Positions 17,603 to 26,582 of a stretch of 64,000 nucleotides of DNA are shown piece after piece. Origin of the DNA: a bacterium. Lineage in GTDB: Bacteria > Bacteroidota > Bacteroidia > Bacteroidales > Muribaculaceae. The notes under the pieces are model-generated. The model ran no database searches and was not told where the DNA came from. It saw only the letters and a program-made list of their open reading frames with translations. The position numbers and the translations under genes are program-made. The stretch spans positions 1-64,000 of the forward strand of contig SFTJ01000002.1 in NCBI GenBank assembly GCA_004563195.1, read 5' to 3'. The stretch's first letter is position 1. Every line of letters begins with the position of its first letter.

Positions 17603-18907
17603 TTATTTCAAGCCGAAAGCATCTTTGATGGTGTCGACGTAGTCGAGTTTTTCCCAAGTGAAGAGTTCCACTTCGATGTCGATGCTCTTGGCACCGTTGT
17701 AACGCGATGTGAAGTGCTTGACAATGGTTTTGGGTTCGCGACCCATGTGGCCGTAAGCGGCGGTTTCTTCGTAGATGGGAGCACGAAGTTTTAGACGGCG
17801 CTCAATGCTGTAGGGAGTCATATCGAAAATGGCGTTCAGACGGTCGGCAATCTCTTGGTCGGAGAGGTTGACGTGGCTTGTGCCATAGGTGTTGACGAAG
17901 AAGCTCACGGGTTGAGCCACGCCGATAGCGTAAGCCACTTGCACTAGAATTTCGTCGGCGATGCCGGCAGCTACAGCATTTTTAGCCACGTGGCGAGCAG
18001 CGTAGGCAGCCGAACGGTCGACCTTGCTCGGGTCCTTGCCCGAGAAAGCACCGCCGCCGTGAGCGCCGCGGCCTCCGTAGGTGTCGACGATGATTTTGCG
18101 GCCGGTGAGACCCGTGTCGCCGTTAGGACCACCGATAACGAATTTTCCGGTGGGGTTGACGTGGTAGGTGATATTGTCGTCGAACAAAGCCTGAATGTCG
18201 GCGGGGAGCGAAGCCTTAACGCGCGGCATGAGTATGTTCTTCACATCGTTGTAGATGGTGCTGAGCATAGCATCGTCGGCCGCTTTTTGAGCTTGAGGAG
18301 TGGCGTCGGCAGGCGCAATGAAGTCGTCGTGCTGAGTGCTGACCACGATAGTGTGAATGCGCACCGGGCGATGAGTTTCGCCATCGTATTCCACCGTTAC
18401 CTGACTCTTGGAGTCGGGGCGAAGATAGGTCATCACCTTGCCTTCGCGGCGTATTGCAGCGAGTTCGATAAGAATCTTGTGCGAGAGGTCGAGGGTGAGA
18501 GGCATATAGTTGGGAGTCTCGTTGCAAGCATAACCGAACATCATGCCTTGGTCGCCGGCGCCCTGTTCTTCGGCAGTGGCACGCACCACGCCCTGATTGA
18601 TGTCGCCCGACTGTTCGTGAATAGCCGAGAGTATGCCACACGAGTCGCCATCGAATTTGTATTCCGATTTGTTGTAGCCGATGCGATTGATTACTCGGCG
18701 AGTGACGTCCATGAGGTCGATGTAGGCTTCAGATTTAACTTCGCCAGCCACTACCACCTGACCGGTGGTAACAAGAGTTTCTACAGCCACCTTCGAATTG
18801 GGGTCGTAGGCGAGGAGTTTGTCGAGAAAAGCGTCGGAGATTTGGTCGGCAACTTTGTCGGGATGCCCTTCCGACACTGATTCAGATGTGAAAAGATAAT
18901 TCTTCAT
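17603..18907 (-). CDS. metK: S-adenosylmethionine synthase
   Basis: 434 residues, somewhat longer than E. coli MetK as is usual in Bacteroidetes. Signature motifs: SVSEGHPDKVADQISDA (~9-25), GAGDQGMMFGYACNET (~117-132), the P-loop-like GGGAFSGKDPSKVDRSAAY (~272-290) and the C-terminal domain. It makes SAM from methionine and ATP in the cytoplasm. The leader is ~155 nt with no SAM riboswitch core that I can recognise; the promoter lies in a repeat shared with the upstream acyltransferase. Confidence 0.97.
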   Translation of the reverse strand: MKNYLFTSESVSEGHPDKVADQISDAFLDKLLAYDPNSKVAVETLVTTGQVVVAGEVKSEAYIDLMDVTRRVINRIGYNKSEYKFDGDSCGILSAIHEQSGDINQGVVRATAEEQGAGDQGMMFGYACNETPNYMPLTLDLSHKILIELAAIRREGKVMTYLRPDSKSQVTVEYDGETHRPVRIHTIVVSTQHDDFIAPADATPQAQKAADDAMLSTIYNDVKNILMPRVKASLPADIQALFDDNITYHVNPTGKFVIGGPNGDTGLTGRKIIVDTYGGRGAHGGGAFSGKDPSKVDRSAAYAARHVAKNAVAAGIADEILVQVAYAIGVAQPVSFFVNTYGTSHVNLSDQEIADRLNAIFDMTPYSIERRLKLRAPIYEETAAYGHMGREPKTIVKHFTSRYNGAKSIDIEVELFTWEKLDYVDTIKDAFGLK

Positions 18908-19067
18908 TTTTCCAATTTTTTTGTTTTTAAAGTGGAAAAATGCTAAACTTTGTTAGAGCAATCTTTTGAATTTGGGGGGAGTTTCGAGGATTGCAGTTTT
19001 AGCATTTTTTAGTGTGGTTGCAAGCAGCCAAATTTTTCCACAATGTTAATAATATTTTTTTCGGACT

Positions 19068-19118
19068 GCAAAGATACTGCTTTTCAGTGAACTATGCAAC
19101 AGCTAAGCGCAAATTGCC
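19068..19118 (-). repeat. Promoter-bearing direct repeat, copy 1 (ahead of metK)
   Basis: About 51 bp beginning GCAAAGATACTGCTTTT and ending CAACAGCTAAGCGCAAATTG, nearly identical to 20329-20380. On the minus strand TATCTTTG (19069-19076) is the likely metK -7 box. Confidence 0.75.
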
Positions 19119-19263
19119 GCGAAAATTGCCCGGGGACATTCGGGCGAACGTGCGTTTAGCTGATCTGTGTATGGCAGCTTTGATATTTAATGAAATAGTT
19201 TTTGAAGGAATCTGCAGACACGTCGCCTTTCTGGAGGCAGATAATTGCCCCGATTAGCGAAGA

Positions 19264-20265
19264 TTATTTTAAGCCCAACAGAATTCTGGTTGTGCTATAT
19301 CTATTAAACACCTTATCGTTTAGAATAATAGGTAGAATCACTCCGCAAGCCACCACAAAAACAGCTCCAACTAAGAACATGCCTCCATCGCTTATATTAC
19401 TCAAGTAAGGAATCTTAAATATTAGCGCTTTGGCAAAGCCCTCGAATGTAGTATGAAATAGATATATGATATATGACGAGTTAGATGTTATCATGAACAA
19501 ATCAATAGGTATATTCGAGTGCTCTATCAGCTTTGACAATGATACTGCGGCCGCTATCCCAAGAATAGGCAATAGATATTTAATCCAAGCCAAATACTCT
19601 GCACCGACTTGAGAAACGCTCAATAAATATGCACAAGCAAATGTTGCAATATATGCCATTTTAGGAAATTTGCCGAAGATGCTTAATAACTCTTTCCAAT
19701 CATAAACAACTATGCCTAACATGAAGAATATAAGCATATTCTTGAATTGTTCTAAGCAAAATACGGTGGTGGCGACAAACGGAATAAAGTGAAGCAATAT
19801 GGATACAGCGAATAGCGCAAGCCGCTGTAGCCGAGTTTTAAAGAGTGGGATAATTACAAACATCCACCATAGAGCCCAGATAAACCATAGGAAATATCCA
19901 GCTTCGGGGTAATAGAACATCTTGGCAAATGACATTACCGTCTTAGGATTCTGCACATAGAGATGACTCTCGGTAATCAGTTTAATCCCGATTATGCATG
20001 CAGAAACAACAAAATAGGGTACCATCAGGCGTTTTATCTTCTTAACGATGAAGTCGCTATATTTCTCTCCATCCTTTTTGGTGGCAATATAGACAAAACC
20101 GCTTGCGAACATAAACAGCGGCATGTGAAAAGAATAGATAAATTGAACAATTGCGCTCCACCACCCCGGGCAGCCAGGCGGACAATAATGCCCTACTACC
20201 ACCAGAATGATGCATATAGCTTTAGCTAAATCTATATATACTATTCGGCCTGACATACGTATCAA
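19264..20265 (-). CDS. Acyltransferase-3 family membrane protein
   Basis: 333 residues with about ten hydrophobic segments. The N-terminal IDLAKAICIILVVVGHY holds the conserved Arg/His-type first-helix motif; FHMPLFMFASGFVY follows. Such enzymes O-acylate sugars of surface polysaccharides in the inner membrane. The DNA is AT-rich relative to metK and the symporter on either side, and a ~51-bp direct repeat flanks the gene, so it looks like an inserted module. The repeat copy upstream supplies a -7 box ~65 nt before the start. Confidence 0.85.
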   Translation of the reverse strand: MIRMSGRIVYIDLAKAICIILVVVGHYCPPGCPGWWSAIVQFIYSFHMPLFMFASGFVYIATKKDGEKYSDFIVKKIKRLMVPYFVVSACIIGIKLITESHLYVQNPKTVMSFAKMFYYPEAGYFLWFIWALWWMFVIIPLFKTRLQRLALFAVSILLHFIPFVATTVFCLEQFKNMLIFFMLGIVVYDWKELLSIFGKFPKMAYIATFACAYLLSVSQVGAEYLAWIKYLLPILGIAAAVSLSKLIEHSNIPIDLFMITSNSSYIIYLFHTTFEGFAKALIFKIPYLSNISDGGMFLVGAVFVVACGVILPIILNDKVFNRYSTTRILLGLK

Positions 20266-20328
20266 TTGCGTTTGCAGTTTGTAGCACGCAAATAAACTCT
20301 CCTATAATGCTTATAATTATTCCTAAAT

Positions 20329-20380
20329 GCAAAGATACTGCTTTTTAAGCGAACTGTGCAACAGCTAAGCGCAAATCGCC
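20329..20380 (-). repeat. Promoter-bearing direct repeat, copy 2 (ahead of acyltransferase)
   Basis: Matches 19068-19118 at nearly every position. Minus-strand TATCTTTG (20330-20337) is the likely -7 box of the acyltransferase gene. Confidence 0.75.
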
Positions 20381-20440
20381 TAAAATTTATTCTGTGCACA
20401 CTTTATTAATACTTATCTTTACTCATTGTGATGATCATAG

Positions 20441-21805
20441 TTATTCCGCTTTTTGGCTGGCGAAGTAGGCTTTGGCCTGTCGGCGCACTCTCGGTGCGAG
20501 TCGAAGCAGGGCAAACATGGTGGGAATCGACATCAAGGCGAATGCCAAATCCATCACAGCCACCACAGTGTCGAGAGTGATAATGCACGACACCACAATC
20601 ATGGCGAGGTAGAAATACTCATAGTATCGAGCATTTTGCACGCCGAAGAGGTAGCCCGTGCACTTGGTGCCGTAGTAGCTGTAGGAGAACATAGTGGAGA
20701 ATGCGAAAATAAACACAATCACCATGAGCAGGTAGCTGCCGATGTGAGGTATGAGCGATTGGAAAGCGCCGAGGGCTATGTATAGGCCCTTGATTCCCTC
20801 CACGGCATCGTAGTTGTGCGCCATAAGGATGGGTATGGCAGTGAGCGTGCACACCAACCCCGAGTCGATGGCAGGGCCGAGCATAGCCACGAGCCCCTCG
20901 CGAACCGGTTCGGCATTTTTCGAAGCGCCGTGCATAAGCGAAGCCGTTCCCACGCCCGCCTCGTTGACATACATGGCACGGCGAGCGCCCACGATAGCCA
21001 CGCCGGCAAATCCGCCAAATCCCGCTTCGAAATTGAATGCGCCTTGAATGATTTCGGCAAACACCTGCGGAAGCATGTGCAAGTTGGTGATAATCACATA
21101 GAAAACGAGGATGAAATACATCGACACCATGGCGGGCACTATCTTGGTGGCGAGTTGCGAGATGCGAGTGATGCCACCAAGCATCACCACAGCCACGGGA
21201 ATGACGATGAGAATGCCAATAAGAGCGCGCAGCTGCCAAGTGTTTTCGAGATGTAGCAGTGGGTCGGTGATTACGGTAATCAGCGACTCGGTGAGCTGGT
21301 TGGCTTGCATCACGCACAAGCAACCAATCATGGCGAAAATGCAGAAAAACCGAGCCATAGGGCGGAGTTTAGGACTGATGCCCTCGGTGAGCACATACAT
21401 AGGTCCGCCCTGCACATTGCCGAGGTTGTCCTTACCCTTATACATTATAGCCAGCGTGCCCTCGAAGAATTTGGTGGCCATACCGAATAGGGCACTCACC
21501 CACATCCAGAAAATGGCGCCCGGACCACCCATAGCAATGGCAATGGCCACGCCCGCTATGTTACCCATACCCACGGTGCTGCTGATGGCACTCATCAGCG
21601 CCTGAAAACTGCTTATGTCGCCGGCGCCCTGCTGCTTGGTGCGCAGCGATTTCAGAGCCAGGCGAGTGTGACGCAGAGGCACGCAACCCGAGTAGAGGAA
21701 CAAAAACAGGCCTCCGCCTATAAGCCATATAAATAGTGGGTAACCGCACACAAAGTCGGTTACGGCGGTTAATCCATCGCTTAACGATAGCAAAAATTCT
21801 TTCAT
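20441..21805 (-). CDS. Alanine/glycine:cation symporter (AGCS family)
   Basis: 454 residues, ~10-11 membrane helices. Family hallmarks include FQALMSAISSTVGMGNIAGVAIAIAMGGPGAIFWMW in pieces (~67-104), FEGTLAIMYKG and VQGGPMYVLTEG. It imports small amino acids with sodium (or protons) across the inner membrane. It is transcribed alone; the ~475-bp gap upstream holds its own promoter and the divergent asnA promoter, nothing else evident. Confidence 0.93.
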   Translation of the reverse strand: MKEFLLSLSDGLTAVTDFVCGYPLFIWLIGGGLFLFLYSGCVPLRHTRLALKSLRTKQQGAGDISSFQALMSAISSTVGMGNIAGVAIAIAMGGPGAIFWMWVSALFGMATKFFEGTLAIMYKGKDNLGNVQGGPMYVLTEGISPKLRPMARFFCIFAMIGCLCVMQANQLTESLITVITDPLLHLENTWQLRALIGILIVIPVAVVMLGGITRISQLATKIVPAMVSMYFILVFYVIITNLHMLPQVFAEIIQGAFNFEAGFGGFAGVAIVGARRAMYVNEAGVGTASLMHGASKNAEPVREGLVAMLGPAIDSGLVCTLTAIPILMAHNYDAVEGIKGLYIALGAFQSLIPHIGSYLLMVIVFIFAFSTMFSYSYYGTKCTGYLFGVQNARYYEYFYLAMIVVSCIITLDTVVAVMDLAFALMSIPTMFALLRLAPRVRRQAKAYFASQKAE

Positions 21806-21917
21806 CGCTGTCTTAATCTGTTTTTCCTTAAAAAATTTGTGATGCCGGTCCCTTCGAGGGTGGCAATATGCAGCGAAATGCTCAAATTATGCAAGGCTCG
21901 CCGCGAAAAATCGACCG

Positions 21918-21925
21918 CAAAGTTA
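21918..21925 (-). promoter_or_regulatory. -7 box of AGCS symporter gene
   Basis: Minus-strand TAACTTTG, TSS near 21911, leader ~106 nt. Confidence 0.55.
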
Positions 21926-22158
21926 GTAATTAATTATTGAATAGCAAAGGATTAATGAGCCCGTAGCGGTAATAAATGCCGAAAATAGTGCCTGTGAAAG
22001 CTAAAATAGTTAGGAAATAGAGAATTTTGTTGGCAATAGGTGTGTTTTTCGTGTTAAAATGTAATGGAATATGCTTGTAATGCTGTCAAAATATTACAAA
22101 ATGGTGAAATTATTCGGCAAAATATTATTTGGAGTTTTGCCAATATGGAAATTTGCAT

Positions 22159-22166
22159 TATCTTTG
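22159..22166 (+). promoter_or_regulatory. -7 box of asnA
   Basis: TATCTTTG, TSS near 22173, leader ~108 nt to the ATG at 22281. Confidence 0.6.
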
Positions 22167-22280
22167 CAAGCGAGTTTCGAGACATAGCAAAAAGTAGATG
22201 CTCGAACAATAAAGCAAAACCAGCATAAACTAACTGAAAATTATAGTTACACCAACTGAAAGAAATCGGAGAAAAGAATT

Positions 22281-23315
22281 ATGGCTTTAATAATACCCAA
22301 GAAGTATAAGCAAAAACTCCTGCCGGAGACCACAGAGCGTGCCATTAAGACCATTAAGGAGACATTTCAAGCCAAGTTGTCGGCAGCCTTGTGTCTGCGC
22401 CGCGTTACAGCACCACTGTTTGTGCTAAGCGGAACGGGCATCAACGACGACCTCAATGGCGTGGAGCATGCCGTGTCGTTCACAATAGACTGTATGAACT
22501 CGCGACGCGCCGAAGTGGTACATTCGCTTGCAAAGTGGAAAAGAATGAAACTCGGAGCCTACGATGTAGCGCCGGGCTACGGACTCTACACCGACATGAA
22601 CGCCATTCGCACCGCCGAAGACCTGGACAATCTGCACTCGCTCTATGTGGACCAATGGGACTGGGAGCAGACCATACGCCGCGAGGACCGCAATCTGGCA
22701 TATCTGAAAGCTACGGTGGAGAAGATATACCGCGCCTTGCGTGAGACAGAGGCGAAAATCTATGCCGACTATCCACACATCACTCCCCGACTGCCTGAGA
22801 ATGTGACCTTTGTGCACACCGAGGAGCTGCTTCAGCAATATCCCGACCTGAGCGCGAAAGAACGCGAGGCTAAGGTGGCAGAGCGCTATGGAGCAGTGTT
22901 TTTGATAGGTATAGGCAATCCGCTGTCGAACGGCGAGCCACACGATGGTCGCGCTCCCGACTACGACGATTGGATTACGCTCAACGACGACGGCTACTAC
23001 GGGCTCAATGGCGACCTTATTTTGTGGGACAATATCCTCGAAATACCATTCGAACTCTCATCGATGGGTATACGCGTGAGCGAGGAGTCGCTGCGTGCTC
23101 AGCTTGCCGCTCGCGGCTGCGAGGACCGTTTGCAGCTTAGCTTCCATAAGGCGCTTGTGAATGGAGAGTTGCCCTACTCGATAGGTGGCGGTATAGGACA
23201 AAGCCGCTTGTGTATGTTCCTGCTTCAGAAAGCGCACATCGGCGAAGTTCAAGCCAGCATCTGGCCTGAGGAACAATATGAATTGTGCAAGCAAAAGGGC
23301 ATTTTGCTTATGTAA
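22281..23315 (+). CDS. asnA: Aspartate-ammonia ligase
   Basis: 344 residues, typical AsnA length. The fold of class II aminoacyl-tRNA synthetases is visible through KYKQKLLPETTERAIK, VLSGTGINDDLNG (~48-60), DMNAIRTAED, DQWDWEQ, VFLIGIGNPLSNGEPHDGR and the C-terminal GGGIGQSRLCMFLL. It makes asparagine from aspartate, ammonia and ATP in the cytoplasm. Single-gene transcript with its own promoter and terminator. Confidence 0.96.
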   Translation: MALIIPKKYKQKLLPETTERAIKTIKETFQAKLSAALCLRRVTAPLFVLSGTGINDDLNGVEHAVSFTIDCMNSRRAEVVHSLAKWKRMKLGAYDVAPGYGLYTDMNAIRTAEDLDNLHSLYVDQWDWEQTIRREDRNLAYLKATVEKIYRALRETEAKIYADYPHITPRLPENVTFVHTEELLQQYPDLSAKEREAKVAERYGAVFLIGIGNPLSNGEPHDGRAPDYDDWITLNDDGYYGLNGDLILWDNILEIPFELSSMGIRVSEESLRAQLAARGCEDRLQLSFHKALVNGELPYSIGGGIGQSRLCMFLLQKAHIGEVQASIWPEEQYELCKQKGILLM

Positions 23316-23350
23316 CACAGTAGGGCTAATAATAAACGATAAATATGGTA

Positions 23351-23397
23351 ATCACCATCCGGGCATTAAGCAGCATGGGTGGTGATTTTCTTTTTTC
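23351..23397 (+). terminator. Terminator of asnA
   Basis: ATCACCATCC pairs with GGGTGGTGAT (23377-23386) through 10 pairs including one wobble, then TTTCTTTTTT. Confidence 0.75.
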
Positions 23398-23424
23398 GTG
23401 GCAATCGTAATACCGGTAGGTATA

Positions 23425-23573
23425 TAAAAAAACATCCCCTGCACCACGCAGAAGATCTTCTTTCTAACCGTTAGACGGTTAATAACATAAACCTTAAAAC
23501 TAAACCTTTTTTTACGAAGAATCACTTTGGCCTCGCGGCTTATGATTCCTAAAAATCTAAATACCATAAAAAC
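23425..23573 (-). ncRNA. ~150-nt small transcript, copy 2
   Basis: The reverse complement is almost identical to 11572-11720. It has the same hairpin TAACCGT-CTA-ACGGTTA and the same terminator, CTTCTGCG-TGG-TGCAGGGG and a T-run (complement of A at 23426-23432). Two terminator stem bases differ from copy 1, each leaving a G-U pair. A frame starting ATGGTATTTAGATTTTTAGG stays open here through the terminator, but copy 1 breaks it by an indel and a stop, so coding is unlikely. Confidence 0.6.
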
Positions 23574-23579
23574 TTGATG

Positions 23580-23610
23580 CAAAGGTATAGGAAATATGTT
23601 ATATAACATA
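23580..23610 (-). promoter_or_regulatory. Promoter with perfect 16-bp palindrome for small RNA copy 2
   Basis: TACCTTTG on the minus strand (23580-23587), then 7 nt, then TATGTTATATAACATA (23595-23610): the same arrangement as at 11535-11565. Confidence 0.7.
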
Positions 23611-23704
23611 ATTTTTGGGCATAAATTTGCTTTGTATTAACATATATTAATATTAGGGGCGGTAATTAGGCGATTGCTAAAGGGAAATTAACAATTTAGA
23701 GCGG

Positions 23705-23810
23705 GTGAGTCGAGGCGGGGCGGCTCGGGCGGGTGAGTCGGACCGGTCGGACGGGTCGGACGGGTCAGACTTTTCGGGACTTTTCGGACCGGGCAGATGG
23801 GTCGGGCAGG
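23705..23810. repeat. GGTCGGAC-type short repeat cluster
   Basis: The longest cluster: repeated GGGTGAGTCG, GGACCGGTCGGACGGGTCGG, CTTTTCGGGA/CTTTTCGGAC and GGGCAGATGGGTCGGGCAGG units over ~105 bp between small RNA copy 2 and the SRPBCC gene terminator. Confidence 0.6.
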
Positions 23811-23833
23811 AGGTGTGTGTGGAGATAGCAAAG

Positions 23834-23865
23834 AAAAGGCGCTGCTTTGTGGGGCAGCGCCTTTT
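23834..23865 (-). terminator. Terminator of pyrE-SRPBCC operon
   Basis: AAAAGGCGCTGC (23834-23845) pairs perfectly with GCAGCGCCTTTT (23854-23865); on the minus strand CTTTTC follows. Confidence 0.75.
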
Positions 23866-23889
23866 GGGATTTGGATATTTTATTTCTTA

Positions 23890-24315
23890 TTATTCGCCGT
23901 AGGGTAGTCGAGCCAACATTTCAGCTATTTTGTCTACGCCGTCATTGAGTTTGTTGCCTACCATTTGCTTCATGAAGAAATTGAGTTCCACGTCGATGCA
24001 AGTAGCTAACGAAGCTTTGCCATCGGCGGTGGCATCAATGTCGATGCTCATGCTGAAAGGCACCGGCGATGATTCGGGAGCAATAGTGAGGCGGTTAGGC
24101 GCTTCTACTTTGCTGAACACCATCTTGATTTCGCCCACAGGAGGCACGTTGAACACGATGGAATCGGGGTTAAATTTCACCGAACTGAGTTTTTCCTTCA
24201 CATCGTCGGGGAGAGCCTCGATTTTGTCGGCCAAGATAGTAGGATTCGACAGGCGGTTGAAGACTTGCTCTTGAGTAGCGTCGACGGGATATGAGTTGCT
24301 TTTATATTGGCTCAT
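23890..24315 (-). CDS. SRPBCC-fold (START-like) protein
   Basis: 141 residues. The pattern of an N-terminal strand (YKSNSYPVDATQEQVFNRLSNP), a V/I-rich sheet and a C-terminal helix (MVGNKLNDGVDKIAEMLARLPYGE) fits the SRPBCC/polyketide-cyclase fold, which binds hydrophobic ligands in a deep cavity. The ligand is unknown. It starts 33 nt after pyrE and ends in a shared terminator, so the two are one operon. Confidence 0.75.
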   Translation of the reverse strand: MSQYKSNSYPVDATQEQVFNRLSNPTILADKIEALPDDVKEKLSSVKFNPDSIVFNVPPVGEIKMVFSKVEAPNRLTIAPESSPVPFSMSIDIDATADGKASLATCIDVELNFFMKQMVGNKLNDGVDKIAEMLARLPYGE

Positions 24316-24348
24316 TTTGTATGTGTATGATGAGGTGAAAAATCTGTT

Positions 24349-24996
24349 TTATTCGCCTATTGTGCCCGGAACCCAGTTAGCAGGGTCTTTACGCCATTGT
24401 TCGAGAGTCTGGAGGTCGCTTTCCTTGATGTAACCGATTTCCTTGGCGGCTTTAATCATAGCAGAATAGTTGCTGATGGTGAGGAGCTGAACGTTAGCAT
24501 CCTTGAAAGCCTTGACCGAAACGGGGAATTCGTAGGTGAAGATAGCCACCATACCCACCACTTCGGCGCCGGCATTGCGCACGGCTTGCACAGCCTTGAG
24601 GCTGCTGCCGCCGGTAGAAACGAGGTCCTCTACCACTACCACTTTCTGACCCGGCTTGAGGTTGCCCTCGATAAGGTTTTCGAGGCCGTGATCCTTAGGA
24701 GTAGAGCGGATGTAGATGTATGGGAGGCCTAAAGTGTCGGCAACCAAAGCGCCTTGAGCGATAGCGCCTGTAGCAACGCCGGCTACTACTTCGGTATCAG
24801 GCCAATTTTCTTGTATCAAGCGGCAAAGTTCCACTTTGATGAAGTTTCTGACGTCGGGATACGACAAAGTCTTGCGATTGTCGGTGTAGATAGGAGAATT
24901 CCAGCCTGAAGCCCAAGTGAAAGGGTTGTTGGGTTGAAGCTTGATAGCACTGATTTTCAATAGTTTCTCGGCGAAGATGTTGTCGATATGTTTCAT
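24349..24996 (-). CDS. pyrE: Orotate phosphoribosyltransferase
   Basis: 215 residues, family length. It has the PRPP motif VVVVEDLVSTGGSSLKAVQ (~118-136), the flexible-loop region RSTPKDHGLENLIEG (~97-111) and FTWASGWNSPIYTDNR near the N-terminus. It converts orotate and PRPP to orotidine 5'-phosphate in pyrimidine synthesis. First gene of the operon with the SRPBCC protein. Confidence 0.95.
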   Translation of the reverse strand: MKHIDNIFAEKLLKISAIKLQPNNPFTWASGWNSPIYTDNRKTLSYPDVRNFIKVELCRLIQENWPDTEVVAGVATGAIAQGALVADTLGLPYIYIRSTPKDHGLENLIEGNLKPGQKVVVVEDLVSTGGSSLKAVQAVRNAGAEVVGMVAIFTYEFPVSVKAFKDANVQLLTISNYSAMIKAAKEIGYIKESDLQTLEQWRKDPANWVPGTIGE

Positions 24997-25047
24997 AATG
25001 AATTAAGAGATTTAAAGATTGACACTATCGTGTTTGGAAATTATTCG

Positions 25048-25055
25048 CAAAGATA
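25048..25055 (-). promoter_or_regulatory. -7 box of pyrE operon
   Basis: Minus-strand TATCTTTG, TSS near 25041, leader ~45 nt. Confidence 0.6.
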
Positions 25056-25130
25056 AGAAATATATTGTGCTCTGCAAAAACAAAAGTGGTGTGTAGCAAA
25101 AAAAATTTTTTGGCAAAGCTAAACATAAAG

Positions 25131-26582
25131 TCAAGTGCCGGAGAGAGGGCAATTGATGAGATAAACATTTTGGCGGGCTCGGGAGATGGCGGTGTAGAGC
25201 CATCGGAAGAAGTCGAGTTGAGCAAACGCTTCGTCGGGGATGTATCCCATATCGATAAACACATTTTTCCACTGGCCGCCTTGCGCCTTGTGGCAAGTGA
25301 CGGTGTAGGCATATTTCACTTGCAGGGCATTGAAGTATTCGTGTTTTTTCAGGGCGCGGAATCGGGAGCGTTTGTCGCCCTCGAGTTCGTTGAACACATC
25401 GGTGAACAGGCGATCGCTTTGTTCGCGCGAAAGGGCAGGCGAGTCGCTCACGAGGGCGTCGAGCACTATTTTCACCTCCATTTCCAAGTGGCCATGGTCG
25501 GGAAATTCTACGGTGACATTGGCAAAACGCAAGCCGTAGCGGCGTTCCACATCGCCACGCACGCGCACCACGCGCATCACATCGCCGTTGGCTATGAAGT
25601 CCATTTCCTTATATTCGGCGCTCCAGAAATAATTGTTTTTCGACACGAGCAGAATATCGCCCGCCACGAGTTCGTCCTCGCGATAAAGAATCTGGTTGCG
25701 AATGCCTAAGTTGAATAGCTTGGCGCGCTTGTTGCTGCGCGTCACCACTATTGTTTCGGGCAAGCCGTCGATGCTGTAGCAGTCGGAAATCTTTTCGAGC
25801 AGAAATTCGCTTGAAATAGGCTCAATGTCAGAGAATTGGCTGAAAGCAAGGATGGGTTTTGTGAGGTTGTTCTCAGCCATCATATTGCGAAGAATGGTGG
25901 CGTTGAACAGAATGCCCGATTGGGCTGCTTGGCGTGCGATGTCGGTGAGGAAACATTCGTAGACGTTAAGTCCGTAAGCTTCGAGCACCGACCGGCTTAG
26001 GGCAGGGCTGTCCGACTGCCCCACGGGAGGCAGCTGAGCGCGGTCGCCTATGAGCACCAAGCGGCAGTTGTTTCCGCTATAGACGTAGTGAATAAGGTCG
26101 TCGAGGAGTTGTCCGGTGCCGAAGAACGAGCCTTCGGCGGTGGAATTTGAGATCATCGATGCTTCATCGACGATAAAGAATGTGTTGGTGTGCTTGTTTT
26201 CGGCGATGCCGAAGCCCTCAGTTCCGTAAGCCTTTTGGCGATAGATTTTGCGATGAATGGTGAAAGCGGCATGGTGAGAGTAGTCGGTAAACACCTTGGC
26301 GGCGCGACCTGTGGGCGCCAGCAGCACGCATTTCACATTATGGTCGGTGAGTGTCTTGACTATTGCTCCTGTCATCGACGTTTTGCCGGTACCGGCGTAA
26401 CCGCCGAGCAGAAACACCGAGTCGGAAGGCGAAGCGAAGCAGAAATTGCCGAATTGAGCGATGAGCGACATCTGGTCGGGATTGGGGTCGTAGGGCAGAT
26501 TGCTCATGACCTCAATGCCGAAGTTGCGAATGGCGTCGTTGAGCGCCGATTCGGAGTGTAGATGTGCGTTAGAATCTTGCAT
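25131..26582 (-). CDS. RecD-like superfamily 1 DNA helicase
   Basis: 483 residues, much shorter than RecD2. Walker A GGYAGTGKTSM (~61-71), motif II FIVDEASMI (~140-148), LVLIGDRAQLPPVGQSDSP (~172-190), ETIVVTRSNKRAK, and the UvrD_C_2 motif YTVTCHKAQGGQW near the C-terminus, ending in the TAISRAR arginine finger. It lacks the RecD2 N-terminal domain, and no recB or recC lies nearby. A -7 box (TAATTTTG, 26587-26594 minus) lies only ~5 nt upstream of the first ATG, so translation may start at an internal Met such as MSNLPYDPNPDQ (~residue 26). Confidence 0.88.
   Translation of the reverse strand: MQDSNAHLHSESALNDAIRNFGIEVMSNLPYDPNPDQMSLIAQFGNFCFASPSDSVFLLGGYAGTGKTSMTGAIVKTLTDHNVKCVLLAPTGRAAKVFTDYSHHAAFTIHRKIYRQKAYGTEGFGIAENKHTNTFFIVDEASMISNSTAEGSFFGTGQLLDDLIHYVYSGNNCRLVLIGDRAQLPPVGQSDSPALSRSVLEAYGLNVYECFLTDIARQAAQSGILFNATILRNMMAENNLTKPILAFSQFSDIEPISSEFLLEKISDCYSIDGLPETIVVTRSNKRAKLFNLGIRNQILYREDELVAGDILLVSKNNYFWSAEYKEMDFIANGDVMRVVRVRGDVERRYGLRFANVTVEFPDHGHLEMEVKIVLDALVSDSPALSREQSDRLFTDVFNELEGDKRSRFRALKKHEYFNALQVKYAYTVTCHKAQGGQWKNVFIDMGYIPDEAFAQLDFFRWLYTAISRARQNVYLINCPLSGT

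Noticed and set aside
18908..19067. SAM riboswitch in the long metK leader
   Set aside because: A long leader is present, but none of the conserved cores of known SAM riboswitch classes could be recognised.
23352..23609. 85-codon minus-strand open frame over small RNA copy 2
   Set aside because: It reads through two terminators, and the matching frame in copy 1 is broken by an indel and a stop.
23705..23810. CRISPR-like appearance of GGTCGGAC repeats
   Set aside because: Units are 8-12 bp, degenerate and without regular spacers; no cas gene is present.
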